Positions 17,125 through 26,337 are shown, counted from the stretch's first letter. The stretch is 64,000 bases of DNA from Bacillota bacterium (GCA_023459495.1 JAEWTL010000038.1:124001-188000); one strand, 5' to 3'. Made by a program: numbers and translations. The notes: generated from the sequence alone by a model not told the origin.

Positions 17125-17805
17125 CTACCTTTTACGCGTTACCTCTTCCGGCATGGGGGCTTTCCCCTGGCCGTAGTATTTGAATACGTCAACCGCCTGC
17201 TCAACCTGTGCGGGCGTCAGCTGTGCGACCTGGTCGCTCATGCTCCGCGCGTATACATAGGTCTTCGCCGCTTCCTCAAGGTACACACACGCATAAAGGG
17301 CTTCTTTCAGCGTGGTACCCAGCGCGATTACGCCATGGTTCTTGAGTATGACGGCAAGCTGGTCTCCGGCATGTTCAACCGTATGGATTCCCATATCGAT
17401 GCTGGCGGCGGATGCGAACGGGAGCACCTTAACCGGGCCCTTTGTCGCATTCGGCAGCGTCGTTACAATGCAGGGCAGCTCGTCTGCTACAAGGCCCACC
17501 GCGGTCGCAACCGGCTGATGCGTATGGATCACGGCATTGATGTGCGGCATGTGCTTGTAGATATATAACAAAGCCCCGGTGTCAACCGAAGCGGACCGGG
17601 TCCCCTCTATCACGTTGCCTTCAATATCGACCACCAGAATATCTTCCGCGACCATATCCTCATAGATCATGCCGGACGGTGTAACCAGTATTTCACCGGT
17701 GCTCATCCGGGCGCTGACGTTGCCGCCGGACAATGCGATCAGTCCGTACCGGTCAAGCTTCAAAGCCGCATGGATAACTTGCTTTCTTTCATTCTCGAAT
17801 TTCAT
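17125..17805 (-). CDS. Class II (zinc) aldolase, fuculose/rhamnulose phosphate type
   Basis: The 226-residue protein belongs to the class II aldolase/adducin family. It has the GGNVSARMSTGEILVTPSGM phosphate-binding region, zinc ligands in VIHTHQP and the third His in LKNHGVIALG. Family members split ketose 1-phosphates into dihydroxyacetone phosphate and an aldehyde, or epimerise pentulose phosphates. Where FucA has the catalytic Glu, this protein has SVDTGALLY, with Asp as in AraD-type epimerases and no His four residues later. The preferred reaction is therefore uncertain. It sits between the PLP lyase and the split transketolase in the catabolic block. Aldehyde product could be handled by the dehydrogenases nearby. 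Confidence 0.85.
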   Translation of the reverse strand: MKFENERKQVIHAALKLDRYGLIALSGGNVSARMSTGEILVTPSGMIYEDMVAEDILVVDIEGNVIEGTRSASVDTGALLYIYKHMPHINAVIHTHQPVATAVGLVADELPCIVTTLPNATKGPVKVLPFASAASIDMGIHTVEHAGDQLAVILKNHGVIALGTTLKEALYACVYLEEAAKTYVYARSMSDQVAQLTPAQVEQAVDVFKYYGQGKAPMPEEVTRKR

Positions 17806-17856
17806 CGAGCATCATCCTTTCACTTTTGATAACGCATCGCGCTATCACGCTTATCC

Positions 17857-17894
17857 GCCGCGGCAGCGGAACTGCGGAAGCCAGCTGCCGCGGC
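17857..17894. repeat. Intercistronic GC-rich stem-loop
   Basis: Arms GCCGCGGCAGC (17857-17867) and GCTGCCGCGGC (17884-17894) pair perfectly over 11 bp in the gap between the PLP lyase and aldolase genes. No U-tract follows in either direction, so it fits an RNA stabilising or processing element better than a terminator. Confidence 0.6.
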
Positions 17895-17909
17895 AAATAA
17901 ACGAACGTT

Positions 17910-19103
17910 TTACTTAATCAGACTGAGCGCGTGCTTCAGGCTGTCGATGATATCCTCCACGTCCTCGATACCCACGGAAAGGCGTACCAGGCCGTCGTCA
18001 ATGCCCATCTTCGCGCGGTCTTCGGGCTTTAGCATACCGTGCGTCATGAGCGGCGGCTGCTGAATCATGGTGTCGCAATCGCCGAGGCTGACGCAGTACT
18101 TGGCGATTTCCACGTTGTCCGAGAACGTGGTGGCGTTTTTAAGGCCGCCCTTGACGATGAACGACATCATGCCGCCGAAGCCGCTGTCGCCGAACATCCG
18201 CTTCGCAAGCTCATGATCGGGATGACTCTCGAGGCCCGGATACGCGACGCTCTCGATTTGCGGCTGCTGCTGCAGCCACTTGGCGACGGTGAGCGCGTTT
18301 GCCGAATGCTCGCGCATGCGCAGATGCAGCGTCTTCAGACCACGCAGCATCAGCCAGCAGCTGAACGGGCTGGGAACCGGGCCGAGCTCCTGATAGATGG
18401 ACGCGCGGATCTTGTCCACATAGCTTGCCTTGCCCGCGATGGCTCCGCCGATGAGGTCCCCGTGTCCGTTGATGTACTTCGTGGTGCTGTGCACAACCAC
18501 GTCCACGCCATGCTCAATAGGACGGACCATGTACGGGGTCGTAAACGTGCTGTCCACGATGGAAAGCAGGTTGAACTTCTTTGCGCAGGCCGAAAAGGCA
18601 TCCAGATCCAGCACCTTCATGGTCGGGTTCGCAACGGTTTCTGCGTACAGGACCTTCGTGTTGGGTCTTATCGCTTTCTGAACCGTGGCTTCCGAGAAAT
18701 CTTCCACGAACGTGACTTCGATCTTGAACTCTTCAAATATCTGAGTAAACAGCTTGAACGAACCGCTGTAGATCGTCTTGTACGCGATTACGTGGTCGCC
18801 TGTCTGCGCCGCGTTCAGCACGGCAAGCGAGATGGCCGCCATACCCGAAGCGGTTACAAGGCAGCGCTCCGCGCCTTCAAGGCTCGCGATCTTGGCTTGG
18901 AGGTCGTTCTGCGTTGGGTTTCTGGAACGTCCATACGTGAAGATCCCTTCCTTGTCGCCGGAAAGATAGCGATCCCGTGTTTCCGGATCCCAGCAATACG
19001 TGCTGGTCATATGCATAGGCGCCAAAAGGGCTCCCGTAGCCGGATCAATCGCCTGACCCGCATGGACCGCTCTGGTTCCAAACTTCGCATTCTCCATGTT
19101 CAT
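17910..19103 (-). CDS. Cys/Met metabolism PLP enzyme (gamma-lyase/synthase family)
   Basis: The 397 residues carry YGRSRNPTQNDLQ near residue 57, the PLP phosphate region TASGMAAISLAV, DSTFTTPYMVRP, and the Schiff-base lysine in HSTTKYINGHGD. This places it in the cystathionine gamma-lyase/gamma-synthase/methionine gamma-lyase family, which breaks or makes C-S bonds at Cgamma or Cbeta. The Cys typical of methionine gamma-lyase (Cys116 position) is replaced in YSGSFKLF, so canonical methionine gamma-lyase is unlikely. It is 10 bases downstream of the zinc dehydrogenase gene and clearly part of the sugar operon. In that setting it may release sulfur or an amine from the imported compound, which is inferred. 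Confidence 0.88.
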   Translation of the reverse strand: MNMENAKFGTRAVHAGQAIDPATGALLAPMHMTSTYCWDPETRDRYLSGDKEGIFTYGRSRNPTQNDLQAKIASLEGAERCLVTASGMAAISLAVLNAAQTGDHVIAYKTIYSGSFKLFTQIFEEFKIEVTFVEDFSEATVQKAIRPNTKVLYAETVANPTMKVLDLDAFSACAKKFNLLSIVDSTFTTPYMVRPIEHGVDVVVHSTTKYINGHGDLIGGAIAGKASYVDKIRASIYQELGPVPSPFSCWLMLRGLKTLHLRMREHSANALTVAKWLQQQPQIESVAYPGLESHPDHELAKRMFGDSGFGGMMSFIVKGGLKNATTFSDNVEIAKYCVSLGDCDTMIQQPPLMTHGMLKPEDRAKMGIDDGLVRLSVGIEDVEDIIDSLKHALSLIK

Positions 19104-19113
19104 TGTAAAAACC

Positions 19114-20169
19114 TCACTTATCGTTAATTTTAATTACAACTTTAATGTGCTTCGGGCCGTTCTTGATCAGCTCTTCAAAGCCGTCCTCCACAAGCGTATC
19201 CAGCGTAACCTCACGCGTAATCAGCTCGTCCGCATCGATAAGCCCGCGCGATATGTAATCCAACGCAACGCCGATCTCGTCGACATGTGCCTGAGAGGTA
19301 TACATCTTGCGCTCGCCTTCCTGAAAGTCATTCATGGGGAACACCGGCGGCTTTTCAAATACGCCCATCACCATGAGCTTTGCACCCGGCTTCATCACGC
19401 TGATGGAGCTGTCCAGCGTACGCTGCGAACCCACACACTCGTAAACCACGCCCGCCATCTTGCTATCCGACCATGCCGCCACGGCTTCTTTGAGATCGGT
19501 TTTCGCGACATCAATGTACGTTCCGCCGTAACGCTCGATAAGTTCCTTGCGGTCTTCGCCCACACCTCCAACCAACACCTTACCGGCTCCCGCAAGCTTT
19601 GCGGCGAGGAAGCAGCCAAGCCCGATGATCCCGGGGCCGACAACCACGACATCTTCGCCGGTGATATCGCCCATCAGCCGCGTTGAGTGAATGCCGCACG
19701 CGATGGGTTCCGCCAGCGCCGCCTGCCGAAGCGTCACGTTATCCGGGATTTTGAACAGCCTTGCGGCCTCCACCTCGACATATTCAGCAAACGCGCCGTC
19801 GAGGCCTACGCCGAGGAAACCCAGCTTCTCGCAGACGTTGTAGCGTCCGCTGCGGCACATTTCGCATTTCCCGCAGCACAGCGTGCCGTTTGCCGTCACA
19901 CGGTCCGATACCTTCCAGTCGGTGACGCCTTCGCCTATCGCGCTGATCACGCCGGAGAATTCGTGGCCGATGGTAAGCGGCGCGGTCTTTCCGGTTAAGC
20001 GGTGCGGCTTGGTGACAGGTATAAAATTCGGGCCGGTATATTCATGGCGGTCCGTTCCGCAGATTCCAGCCCATGCGACGGCAATTACAACGTGGCCGGG
20101 CTTCGGCTGGGGAGCCGGAACATCACTGATTCGTATATCCTTGTATCCGTGCCATACTGCAGCTTTCAT
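19114..20169 (-). CDS. Zinc-dependent medium-chain dehydrogenase, butanediol/sorbitol dehydrogenase type
   Basis: The 351-residue protein has the catalytic zinc site GICGTDRHEY and IGHEFSG, the four-Cys structural zinc lobe (CCGKCEMCRSGRYNVC) and the Rossmann turn VVGPGIIGLGCFLA. The long insertion after the first Cys (YTGPNFIPVTKPHRLTGKTAPLTIGHEF) resembles 2,3-butanediol dehydrogenases. It probably oxidises a secondary alcohol of a polyol or reduces a ketose or acyloin with NAD(H). Its start overlaps the isomerase stop (TGATG), so the two are coupled. With the E1/E2/E3 cluster downstream an acetoin/butanediol route is possible, but the kinase, isomerase and transketolase argue for a sugar or polyol. 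Confidence 0.9.
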   Translation of the reverse strand: MKAAVWHGYKDIRISDVPAPQPKPGHVVIAVAWAGICGTDRHEYTGPNFIPVTKPHRLTGKTAPLTIGHEFSGVISAIGEGVTDWKVSDRVTANGTLCCGKCEMCRSGRYNVCEKLGFLGVGLDGAFAEYVEVEAARLFKIPDNVTLRQAALAEPIACGIHSTRLMGDITGEDVVVVGPGIIGLGCFLAAKLAGAGKVLVGGVGEDRKELIERYGGTYIDVAKTDLKEAVAAWSDSKMAGVVYECVGSQRTLDSSISVMKPGAKLMVMGVFEKPPVFPMNDFQEGERKMYTSQAHVDEIGVALDYISRGLIDADELITREVTLDTLVEDGFEELIKNGPKHIKVVIKINDK

Positions 20170-21149
20170 CAGCAGCCTCCTTCGAAAAACAGCTTGAACA
20201 GCCTGTTCAATATATTGCTGGGCTTGGCTTCTGTGCCCGTAACAAAATCCTTGGGCAGCTTATCGGTGACGAATTTAAGCACAGCATTGATAAATGTGAT
20301 GGAGGCTTCGCAAGCCGCGTCCGGATCGTCACGGTACGGGTAAATATCGAGCGAATACCAGCCATCGTAGCCCAGACGTTCCATCCAGTAGAAAAACTCG
20401 ATATACTGCGCCCAGTGCACACTGCCCACGGGCATATCATCGTCCGCGATGCGGTAGTTATCGTTCAGATGCACATGAAAGAGCCGCTTCTGTGAATGCA
20501 GGATTGCAGCGACTTCGGCGATGTTCTCCCCGGCGTTCATCGCATGCCCCACGTCGAGTGTAACGCCGACATTCGCACAGCCCGTAGCCTGAGACACCGC
20601 CAGCGCCATGCCTGCGTTTTTGATCATGCAGCTGAGCTTGGGTTCGGAAACCTTGTACTCCAGGCCAAGGTTCACGTTCGGGTTGTAGCTTGCGCACTCC
20701 TTAAGTGTTTCCACGAGATAATCGTACGCTTTGACGTAATCGTTCTGAAACAGGTAATCGAACCCGTCCTGACCGAGCCACAGGCTGACGGTTTTAACAC
20801 CGATGCTCTGCGCAAAATCCATCGCCTTTTTCACAAGGCTTACCGACTTCGCCCTTCTGGCGGAGTCCATGGCGGACAGCGAACCGTCTTTCCATTCCTT
20901 ATCGCAAACCAGCTCCACGCCCATGCCGATGATACTAAGGCCACCTTCTGCTAATATCGGCTTGATATTTTCGTAGGTATCTTCGTTGCAGTCGCAGGGA
21001 TAGGTGATTTCCACACCGCTGATACCGCTGAGCTTGCCGATAGCGCGCAGCCGGTCTTCAAATTTCATATAGGGCTTATATCCCTCGCCGACGTAGCGGT
21101 CGGTACCCATGCCGTAATCCCAAACGCCCACGCTCAACTTGTTATTCAC
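20169..21149 (-). CDS. TIM-barrel sugar isomerase/epimerase, rhamnose-isomerase-like
   Basis: The 326 residues start at a GTG preceded by a G-rich ribosome site. The metal site is readable: Glu in LGLEYKVSEP, Asp and His in TLDVGHAMNAGE, His in LFHVHLNDNY, and a final Asp in YSLDIYPYRDDP. Asp as the fourth ligand and the HLNDNYRIADDDMPVGS stretch resemble RhaI-type L-rhamnose isomerases more than the xylose isomerase-like epimerases that use Glu. It likely interconverts an aldose and ketose, feeding the FGGY kinase. The substrate is unknown. It is 15 bases downstream of the CoA-disulfide reductase gene. Confidence 0.85.
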   Translation of the reverse strand: MNNKLSVGVWDYGMGTDRYVGEGYKPYMKFEDRLRAIGKLSGISGVEITYPCDCNEDTYENIKPILAEGGLSIIGMGVELVCDKEWKDGSLSAMDSARRAKSVSLVKKAMDFAQSIGVKTVSLWLGQDGFDYLFQNDYVKAYDYLVETLKECASYNPNVNLGLEYKVSEPKLSCMIKNAGMALAVSQATGCANVGVTLDVGHAMNAGENIAEVAAILHSQKRLFHVHLNDNYRIADDDMPVGSVHWAQYIEFFYWMERLGYDGWYSLDIYPYRDDPDAACEASITFINAVLKFVTDKLPKDFVTGTEAKPSNILNRLFKLFFEGGC

Positions 21150-21164
21150 GTAAAATCCCCCCAG

Positions 21165-22805
21165 CTATTTAATCGTTATCGAGTATGTCTTCCATCCGCC
21201 GGTCATGTTTTTGACTTTGTAGCCGTGCTGTGCAAAAATGCGTTCGGCGATATGGCCTCGCAGCCCAACCTGGCAGTACTCAATGACCTCTTTGTTTTTG
21301 TCGATCTCACCGAGCCTACCCCGAAGCTCGTCAACCGGAATATTGATGGCTCCCTCAATGTGACCGCGAGAGAACTCGTCCGGTGTCCGGACGTCAATCA
21401 GGACGGTGTTTTCCTCATCACGGCCTGCCACATCGTTATAGTCCACAACCTCGCTTTGTCCCTCTAATATGTTCTGAGCAATATACCCCAGCATATTAAC
21501 AGGATCCTTTGCAGAGGAGAACGGCGGCGCATACGCAAGCTCAAGCTCGCACAGGTCGTAAACGGTTCCGCCCAGACGAATGACCGTTGCAATAACGTCG
21601 ATGCGCTTGTCCGCACCTTCCCCGCCAACAATCTGGCAGCCAAGTATCTTTCCATCCGGCGCAAACAACAGCTTGCACGACATCTGCACCGCTCCCGGAT
21701 AGTAAGTCGCATGCGAGAACGGATGCGAATATATGGCCGTATACGGTATACCAAGCCGCTTAATGGTTCTCTCATTCGCGCCTGTAGACGCTGCAGCTAA
21801 ACCAAACACCTTGATAATCGCCGTACCCTGTGTTCCGTTATAATGGCGTTCAATACCGCAGATGTTATCCGCAGCGATGCGCCCCTGCTTATTCGCGGGC
21901 CCTGCCAATGGGATCGCTGTACGCTGGCCCGTTACAAAATCCACAACCTCAACAGCATCTCCCACCGCATATACGCCCTCTGCATTTGTCTGCATCCGGT
22001 CGTTAACAACGATGTGGCCCTTTGGCCCCAAAGCAATGCCGCTGTCCTTAAGGAATCCGGTAGCCGGAGTGACGCCGATGGCACTCAATACAAGCTCGGC
22101 TTTAATCACAGTGCCACTCTTCAGCTTAAGGGCTGCCAGTCCGTCATCCTCTTCCACAGCTTCCAGCATGTCATTCAGCACAACCTTTACGCCATGCTTC
22201 TCTAATTCTTTCTCCACCAGGATAGAGAATTCGCTGTCAAAAGGCGCGAGGATATGCGGTGCGGCTTCCACCAGGGTTACTTCTACGCCAATTTCGCGTA
22301 AATTCTCCGCGGTCTCTACACCGATATAGCCTCCGCCAATAATTGCGGCAGACTTAATCTGGCCTTTGCCAACCTCCGCTTTAATCCTGTCCATGTCGGG
22401 TATTGTTCTCAGCGACAGCATGCGTTCGGGGCATGTATTTTTGATCTGCGGAACGATTGGTTCTACGCCGGGCGCTAATACAAGGGTGTCGTAGCTTTCG
22501 GTGTACTCGCCCGCTTGCGCGCTGTATACTTTTACGGTCTTGGCAGCGGTATCAACACTTACAACCTTGCTGTTGGTGCGAATGTCGATGTCAAACCGGC
22601 TTTTCATAGCCGCAGGCGTCTGTACGATCAGCTTGCTGCGCTCCGTAATCGTTTCTCCGATATAATAGGGCAGACCACAGTTTGCAAACGAGATATACTC
22701 GTCTTTTTCAAACAGGATGATCTTAGCTTCTTCATCGAGCCTTCGTAAACGTGCAGCAGCGGAAGCACCGCCCGCCACACCGCCTACAATTACTATTTTT
22801 CTCAT
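21165..22805 (-). CDS. CoA-disulfide reductase-type flavoprotein with C-terminal rhodanese domain
   Basis: The 546-residue protein has an FAD motif GGVAGGASAAARLRRLD, the single redox Cys43 in SFANCGLPYYIG, an NAD motif GGGYIGVETAENL, and a rhodanese domain with active Cys511 in EYCQVGLRGH. The family reduces CoA disulfide, CoA persulfide or polysulfide with NAD(P)H, and the rhodanese domain carries a sulfane sulfur. Its ATG overlaps the preceding gene's stop by four bases. A persulfide reductase inside a sugar operon, next to a Cys/Met-type lyase, is unusual. A paralogue with two extra sulfur-carrier domains lies at 50305-52770. Confidence 0.93.
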   Translation of the reverse strand: MRKIVIVGGVAGGASAAARLRRLDEEAKIILFEKDEYISFANCGLPYYIGETITERSKLIVQTPAAMKSRFDIDIRTNSKVVSVDTAAKTVKVYSAQAGEYTESYDTLVLAPGVEPIVPQIKNTCPERMLSLRTIPDMDRIKAEVGKGQIKSAAIIGGGYIGVETAENLREIGVEVTLVEAAPHILAPFDSEFSILVEKELEKHGVKVVLNDMLEAVEEDDGLAALKLKSGTVIKAELVLSAIGVTPATGFLKDSGIALGPKGHIVVNDRMQTNAEGVYAVGDAVEVVDFVTGQRTAIPLAGPANKQGRIAADNICGIERHYNGTQGTAIIKVFGLAAASTGANERTIKRLGIPYTAIYSHPFSHATYYPGAVQMSCKLLFAPDGKILGCQIVGGEGADKRIDVIATVIRLGGTVYDLCELELAYAPPFSSAKDPVNMLGYIAQNILEGQSEVVDYNDVAGRDEENTVLIDVRTPDEFSRGHIEGAINIPVDELRGRLGEIDKNKEVIEYCQVGLRGHIAERIFAQHGYKVKNMTGGWKTYSITIK

Positions 22806-23743
22806 TTGTCTGTCCCCGCTTCTGCGGCAAGAAATCCCTCATCGTAGAGTATTTCCGCTACCCACGCAGCGCTTGTTCCCACAACAGCCGGACATTTGTC
22901 CAGCTTGTGCGCGCCTGCCAGTTCAAAGGCTTCCTTATCCTCGGGCCTTGTAATATGAAACGCGCGTCCGAAAATATCCCTATGAATGTCATGGCAAATC
23001 ACACTGCCGTAGGTATCGATAAACTTCTGGTGCAGCTTGCCGACCAGCTTTGTGCACATATCCTTTTCCTGCTTATCGCCGTCAAAGAACTCTCTCCGCC
23101 TGCCCGCAAACAGCCCCAGGGATAGAATCCCGCCGCTGTAACCGCCGCAGGCGCCGTCGCCCAGCAATCCCATCCCAGCCGCAAGCCCGTTCGCCGCGCG
23201 GAACATGACCAGATCTTCCTTGCCTGTCACATCCGATACCGCTGCCATGTGGCACTGCGCACAGCCGCGATATACTTTCTCGTAGTGGTCACCTTGGCGA
23301 TACGCTTCTTTCATGAGCGCAATCTTCTCATCATTATCGATGCGAAGATCCGGAAGCGCTTCGAAAGACTCCACGATCATCTGGATCCATTCGCGCTCAA
23401 ATTCGATGCCGCAGAATTTGCGCACAGCGGCTTTAATGCCATTGTCAGCAATGAAGCCCGCGACCTCACCCTGCTGCACTGCAAACCACACGGCAATCAC
23501 GGTTGCAATGTAATACGGGTACTCGCCTGCAAGGCGGACTGCCTTTGCCGCTGCCGTAAGCCTTTTTTGCAAATCCAGAGAAGCATCCGCTGTAAACAGG
23601 CCTTCTTTGTTCACCAAGAGGCTGATCTCTTCGTTCGCATGGCTCATGAGACGATCGATTGCTGTCGAGTCATATTGATCCGGCAAAAGGACAGCCTCTT
23701 GAATATCGCTCTTTATTTTTTCAACATCTGCTTTTGCAGTCAT
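22802..23743 (-). CDS. C_GCAxxG_C_C family redox protein
   Basis: The 313-residue protein has the signature cysteines of the C_GCAxxG_C_C family in the C-terminal half: YRGCAQCHMAAV, DGACGGYSGG, DMCTKL, SVICHDI and KCPAVV. Family members are thought to be redox-active or to bind a metal cluster. The N-terminal 130 residues are helical and unassigned. The last bases overlap the start of the CoA-disulfide reductase gene (ATGA), which implies the two act together, perhaps as a thiol/persulfide electron relay. That role is inferred. No biochemical activity can be given. Confidence 0.85.
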   Translation of the reverse strand: MTAKADVEKIKSDIQEAVLLPDQYDSTAIDRLMSHANEEISLLVNKEGLFTADASLDLQKRLTAAAKAVRLAGEYPYYIATVIAVWFAVQQGEVAGFIADNGIKAAVRKFCGIEFEREWIQMIVESFEALPDLRIDNDEKIALMKEAYRQGDHYEKVYRGCAQCHMAAVSDVTGKEDLVMFRAANGLAAGMGLLGDGACGGYSGGILSLGLFAGRRREFFDGDKQEKDMCTKLVGKLHQKFIDTYGSVICHDIHRDIFGRAFHITRPEDKEAFELAGAHKLDKCPAVVGTSAAWVAEILYDEGFLAAEAGTDK

Positions 23744-23766
23744 TTCTATCGAGAACCCTTCTTTAG

Positions 23767-24801
23767 CTATCTTTCAGGATCGAGCAGTACTTTCAATCCA
23801 GTCCTGTCGGAAACCGTCTTCAGCGCTTCTTCCCACTGGGTCAGCGGGAACACATGGGACACTATGGCATCCGTATTGATCTTTCCGAGCTGAACCAAAC
23901 GGATGGCTTTCTCCCAGGAGGTCGGAATCTGCGCATGCGAACCATGCACGTCGAGTTCTTTCTTTTTGATATTGTGAAAATCCACCGAGATGTCAGAATT
24001 GAAAATGCCCATGGGGATAAAGGTTCCCCGGCGGGCAACGATCTCCATCGCCATCGCCACAGCCGAACGTGCGCCTGTTGCTTCCACCACAACGTCCGCG
24101 CCATAGTTCTCCGTCGCATCTTTCACGATCTTCATCACATCGTCCGTCTGCACATCGGCCACCTGATCGATTCCAAGTGAAAGCGCGATATCCAAACGCG
24201 GCTTATCCGCGGTCGTACCGCAAAGGATGACATATGCGCCCTGCGCCTTGGCAACCTGCGCCGCAAACAATCCAATGGGCCCCGGCCCAAGGATTACAAC
24301 CACGCTGCCCACGTTAACGCAGGTGCGCTCGGTAAGCGCGTGCACGCCGCATGCCAGCGGCTCAATGCAGGCACCCTGATCAAACGTCAGGTCGTCCGGC
24401 AGATGCATGACGCTCTCGGCACGATTCACAACATACTCGGCAAAACCGCCATTGGCCGCCGAGCCGATTCCCTTGCGCTCCGGGCAATGGTTCAATTCGC
24501 CCCGTCTGCAAAAGCGGCATTTCCCGCAAACATGATAGGTGGTCTGCGTAACGACGCGCTCCCCGATTGTAAAGCCCGTTACACCTTCGCCGATCGCATC
24601 GATGACGCCCGCCACCTCGTGTCCCAAGACTACTGGCGGTTTGAGCGCGAAACCGCCCTCATTGATATACACATTATCGGTTTGGCAGATGCCTGCGCGT
24701 TTAATTTTGATCCTTACCTGGCCAGGCGCTGGCTCCGGAGTCGGTATTTCGGTAAAAATGATATTACCGGGTTCAATTTTCGTCTTTACTAATGCTCGCA
24801 T
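23767..24801 (-). CDS. Zinc-dependent alcohol/polyol dehydrogenase
   Basis: The 344 residues show the medium-chain dehydrogenase pattern: catalytic zinc residues in AGICQTDNVY and LGHEVAG, structural zinc cysteines in CGKCRFCRRGELNHC and the NAD(P) loop ILGPGPIGLFAAQVA. It is distinct from the butanediol-type enzyme at 19114-20169, so the operon encodes two different zinc dehydrogenases. It may oxidise the incoming polyol to a ketose before the FGGY kinase acts, or reduce an aldehyde from the aldolase step. It lies 51 bases downstream of the kinase gene. Confidence 0.9.
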   Translation of the reverse strand: MRALVKTKIEPGNIIFTEIPTPEPAPGQVRIKIKRAGICQTDNVYINEGGFALKPPVVLGHEVAGVIDAIGEGVTGFTIGERVVTQTTYHVCGKCRFCRRGELNHCPERKGIGSAANGGFAEYVVNRAESVMHLPDDLTFDQGACIEPLACGVHALTERTCVNVGSVVVILGPGPIGLFAAQVAKAQGAYVILCGTTADKPRLDIALSLGIDQVADVQTDDVMKIVKDATENYGADVVVEATGARSAVAMAMEIVARRGTFIPMGIFNSDISVDFHNIKKKELDVHGSHAQIPTSWEKAIRLVQLGKINTDAIVSHVFPLTQWEEALKTVSDRTGLKVLLDPER

Positions 24802-24852
24802 GGTGTAGTTCCTTTCTTGTAGGGTTAAATCTTAAAACTTTCATTTTTGGCA

Positions 24853-26331
24853 TCATCGCTCAAGCGAACGCCAATTCCAAAAATCCAGCATGTTATCTTT
24901 TAAGGCAATAAACTGCTCGTACATCGCTTCAAACTTCTCGCTCTCCGTCGGTTCGGGAATGAACACATCCGCTTCCTCGGCACACCGTATGGGATCTGGG
25001 CTCATATTGAGTCCAATCTTCACCGCTTCGACTATGCCTCTTGCCGCAAGCTCCTCATGGTTAGGCCGTACAACCTCCTTGCGCAGGGCATTTGCGATCA
25101 GCTGGCAGAGGAGATCGCTTTTGGAGCCTCCTCCGGACAGATAGACCTTACCATCGGTTTTGGGAAGCGCATTGTAGCAATCCTTGAGCGAGAGTACCAT
25201 GCCTTCGTAAACTGCTCGCATCATTTCGATGCGGGTATGACGCGCGGTCAGCCCATAGAAGCCGCCGCAGGCGAAAGAGTTCCGAAAGGGAGCCCTCTCT
25301 CCGCAAATGTATGGATGATAGATGATACCGTTGCTTCCGGTTTTAATCGTGCTGAGCTGCTGATTCAGTTCAGCGAAACTCATATCAGGCGCGAGTATCC
25401 TCTTTGCCCAGTCGATTGTGGAACTGCCGCTCAATGCCGCCATTACGCGCACGAACTTGCCGTCATACACGCTGCACAGCGCGCTGCCGTTCCGGTCATG
25501 GATATCCACCTGTGACGCGTCGATCAATATCTCGTTGCAAAGCGTCGTTCCCAGTATCGCGCAGCCGTCACCCACATGGGTCACGCCAGCGCCTAGCGTT
25601 GTAATGACCACATCGATGCCCCCCGCGATGAGCGGAACACCCTCCGGTATGCCGCTTTGCTCGCTTCCGGCTGGACTGACCGTACCGATTATATCGGTCG
25701 GGGCAATCAGGCGAGGCATCATGGCTTTCGCTTCCGGGATGTCCAGAAAGTCAAACAGCTCCTGGACATACTCATGAGTGAACACGTTAATTCCGCAGGT
25801 TGAAAAATCCGTGTAGTCACTCGCAATGACTCCAGTCAGCTTGAAATTGAGCCAATCTTTGCAGCGAAAGACCGTACCGAAACGCGCATACCGTTCAGGT
25901 TCTCTAAGCTTATTCCATTTTAATATCAGAGGGAAAGCACCAGCAAAAAGCGCTGTAGAGGAGTGCTTAACAAGAAGGTCGTTGAGCGCATCCTCGTTGA
26001 TGCCTTCCAATACTCTGGTTCTCGTATCATTCCATAAAATTGCGTTGCCCACGGGCCGGCCCTGCTTGTCAATCGCCCACATGCCGTCGCCCTGGGCTGA
26101 TATCCCGGCGCCTTCTATCTGTTTCCAGGCATCCGGGTTCCGCAATTTCAGCTGTTTCGTCAAACAGCAAAGCTTATCCCAAAGTGCATCCATATCCATC
26201 TCGGATGCGCCGTCAAACGGCATTTGCACCTCGGTTGCACAACTCTCCACGTCGAGAATCGTACCGCAGGAATCGGCCAAAACAGCCTTGACGTTGGTTG
26301 TGCCAACGTCCATTCCCAAGAGTATTGCCAT
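24853..26331 (-). CDS. FGGY-family carbohydrate kinase
   Basis: The 492-residue kinase has the nucleotide loop GMDVGTTNVKAVLAD, the sugar-contact segment SAQGDGMWAIDKQGRPVGNA, catalytic Asp240 in AGGIDVVITTLGAG and the second nucleotide loop LSGGGSKSDLLCQ. The AQGDGMW segment is reminiscent of erythritol and L-xylulose kinases, so a C4-C5 ketose or polyol is a reasonable guess, though not proven. It phosphorylates the substrate after import. It starts six bases downstream of livF, with its GGGAG site inside the end of livF. Confidence 0.92.
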   Translation of the reverse strand: MAILLGMDVGTTNVKAVLADSCGTILDVESCATEVQMPFDGASEMDMDALWDKLCCLTKQLKLRNPDAWKQIEGAGISAQGDGMWAIDKQGRPVGNAILWNDTRTRVLEGINEDALNDLLVKHSSTALFAGAFPLILKWNKLREPERYARFGTVFRCKDWLNFKLTGVIASDYTDFSTCGINVFTHEYVQELFDFLDIPEAKAMMPRLIAPTDIIGTVSPAGSEQSGIPEGVPLIAGGIDVVITTLGAGVTHVGDGCAILGTTLCNEILIDASQVDIHDRNGSALCSVYDGKFVRVMAALSGSSTIDWAKRILAPDMSFAELNQQLSTIKTGSNGIIYHPYICGERAPFRNSFACGGFYGLTARHTRIEMMRAVYEGMVLSLKDCYNALPKTDGKVYLSGGGSKSDLLCQLIANALRKEVVRPNHEELAARGIVEAVKIGLNMSPDPIRCAEEADVFIPEPTESEKFEAMYEQFIALKDNMLDFWNWRSLER

Positions 26332-26337
26332 TTTAAT

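Noticed and set aside
17910..19103. Firm assignment as methionine gamma-lyase
   Set aside because: The characteristic Cys at the position of Cys116 is absent (YSGSFKLF), so only the wider Cys/Met PLP family is supported.
20169..24801. Firm assignment to D-apiose, erythritol or rhamnose catabolism
   Set aside because: Parts of each pathway are present (FGGY kinase, split transketolase, TIM-barrel isomerase, class II aldolase, zinc dehydrogenases), but no published set matches the whole block, and the importer is of another type.
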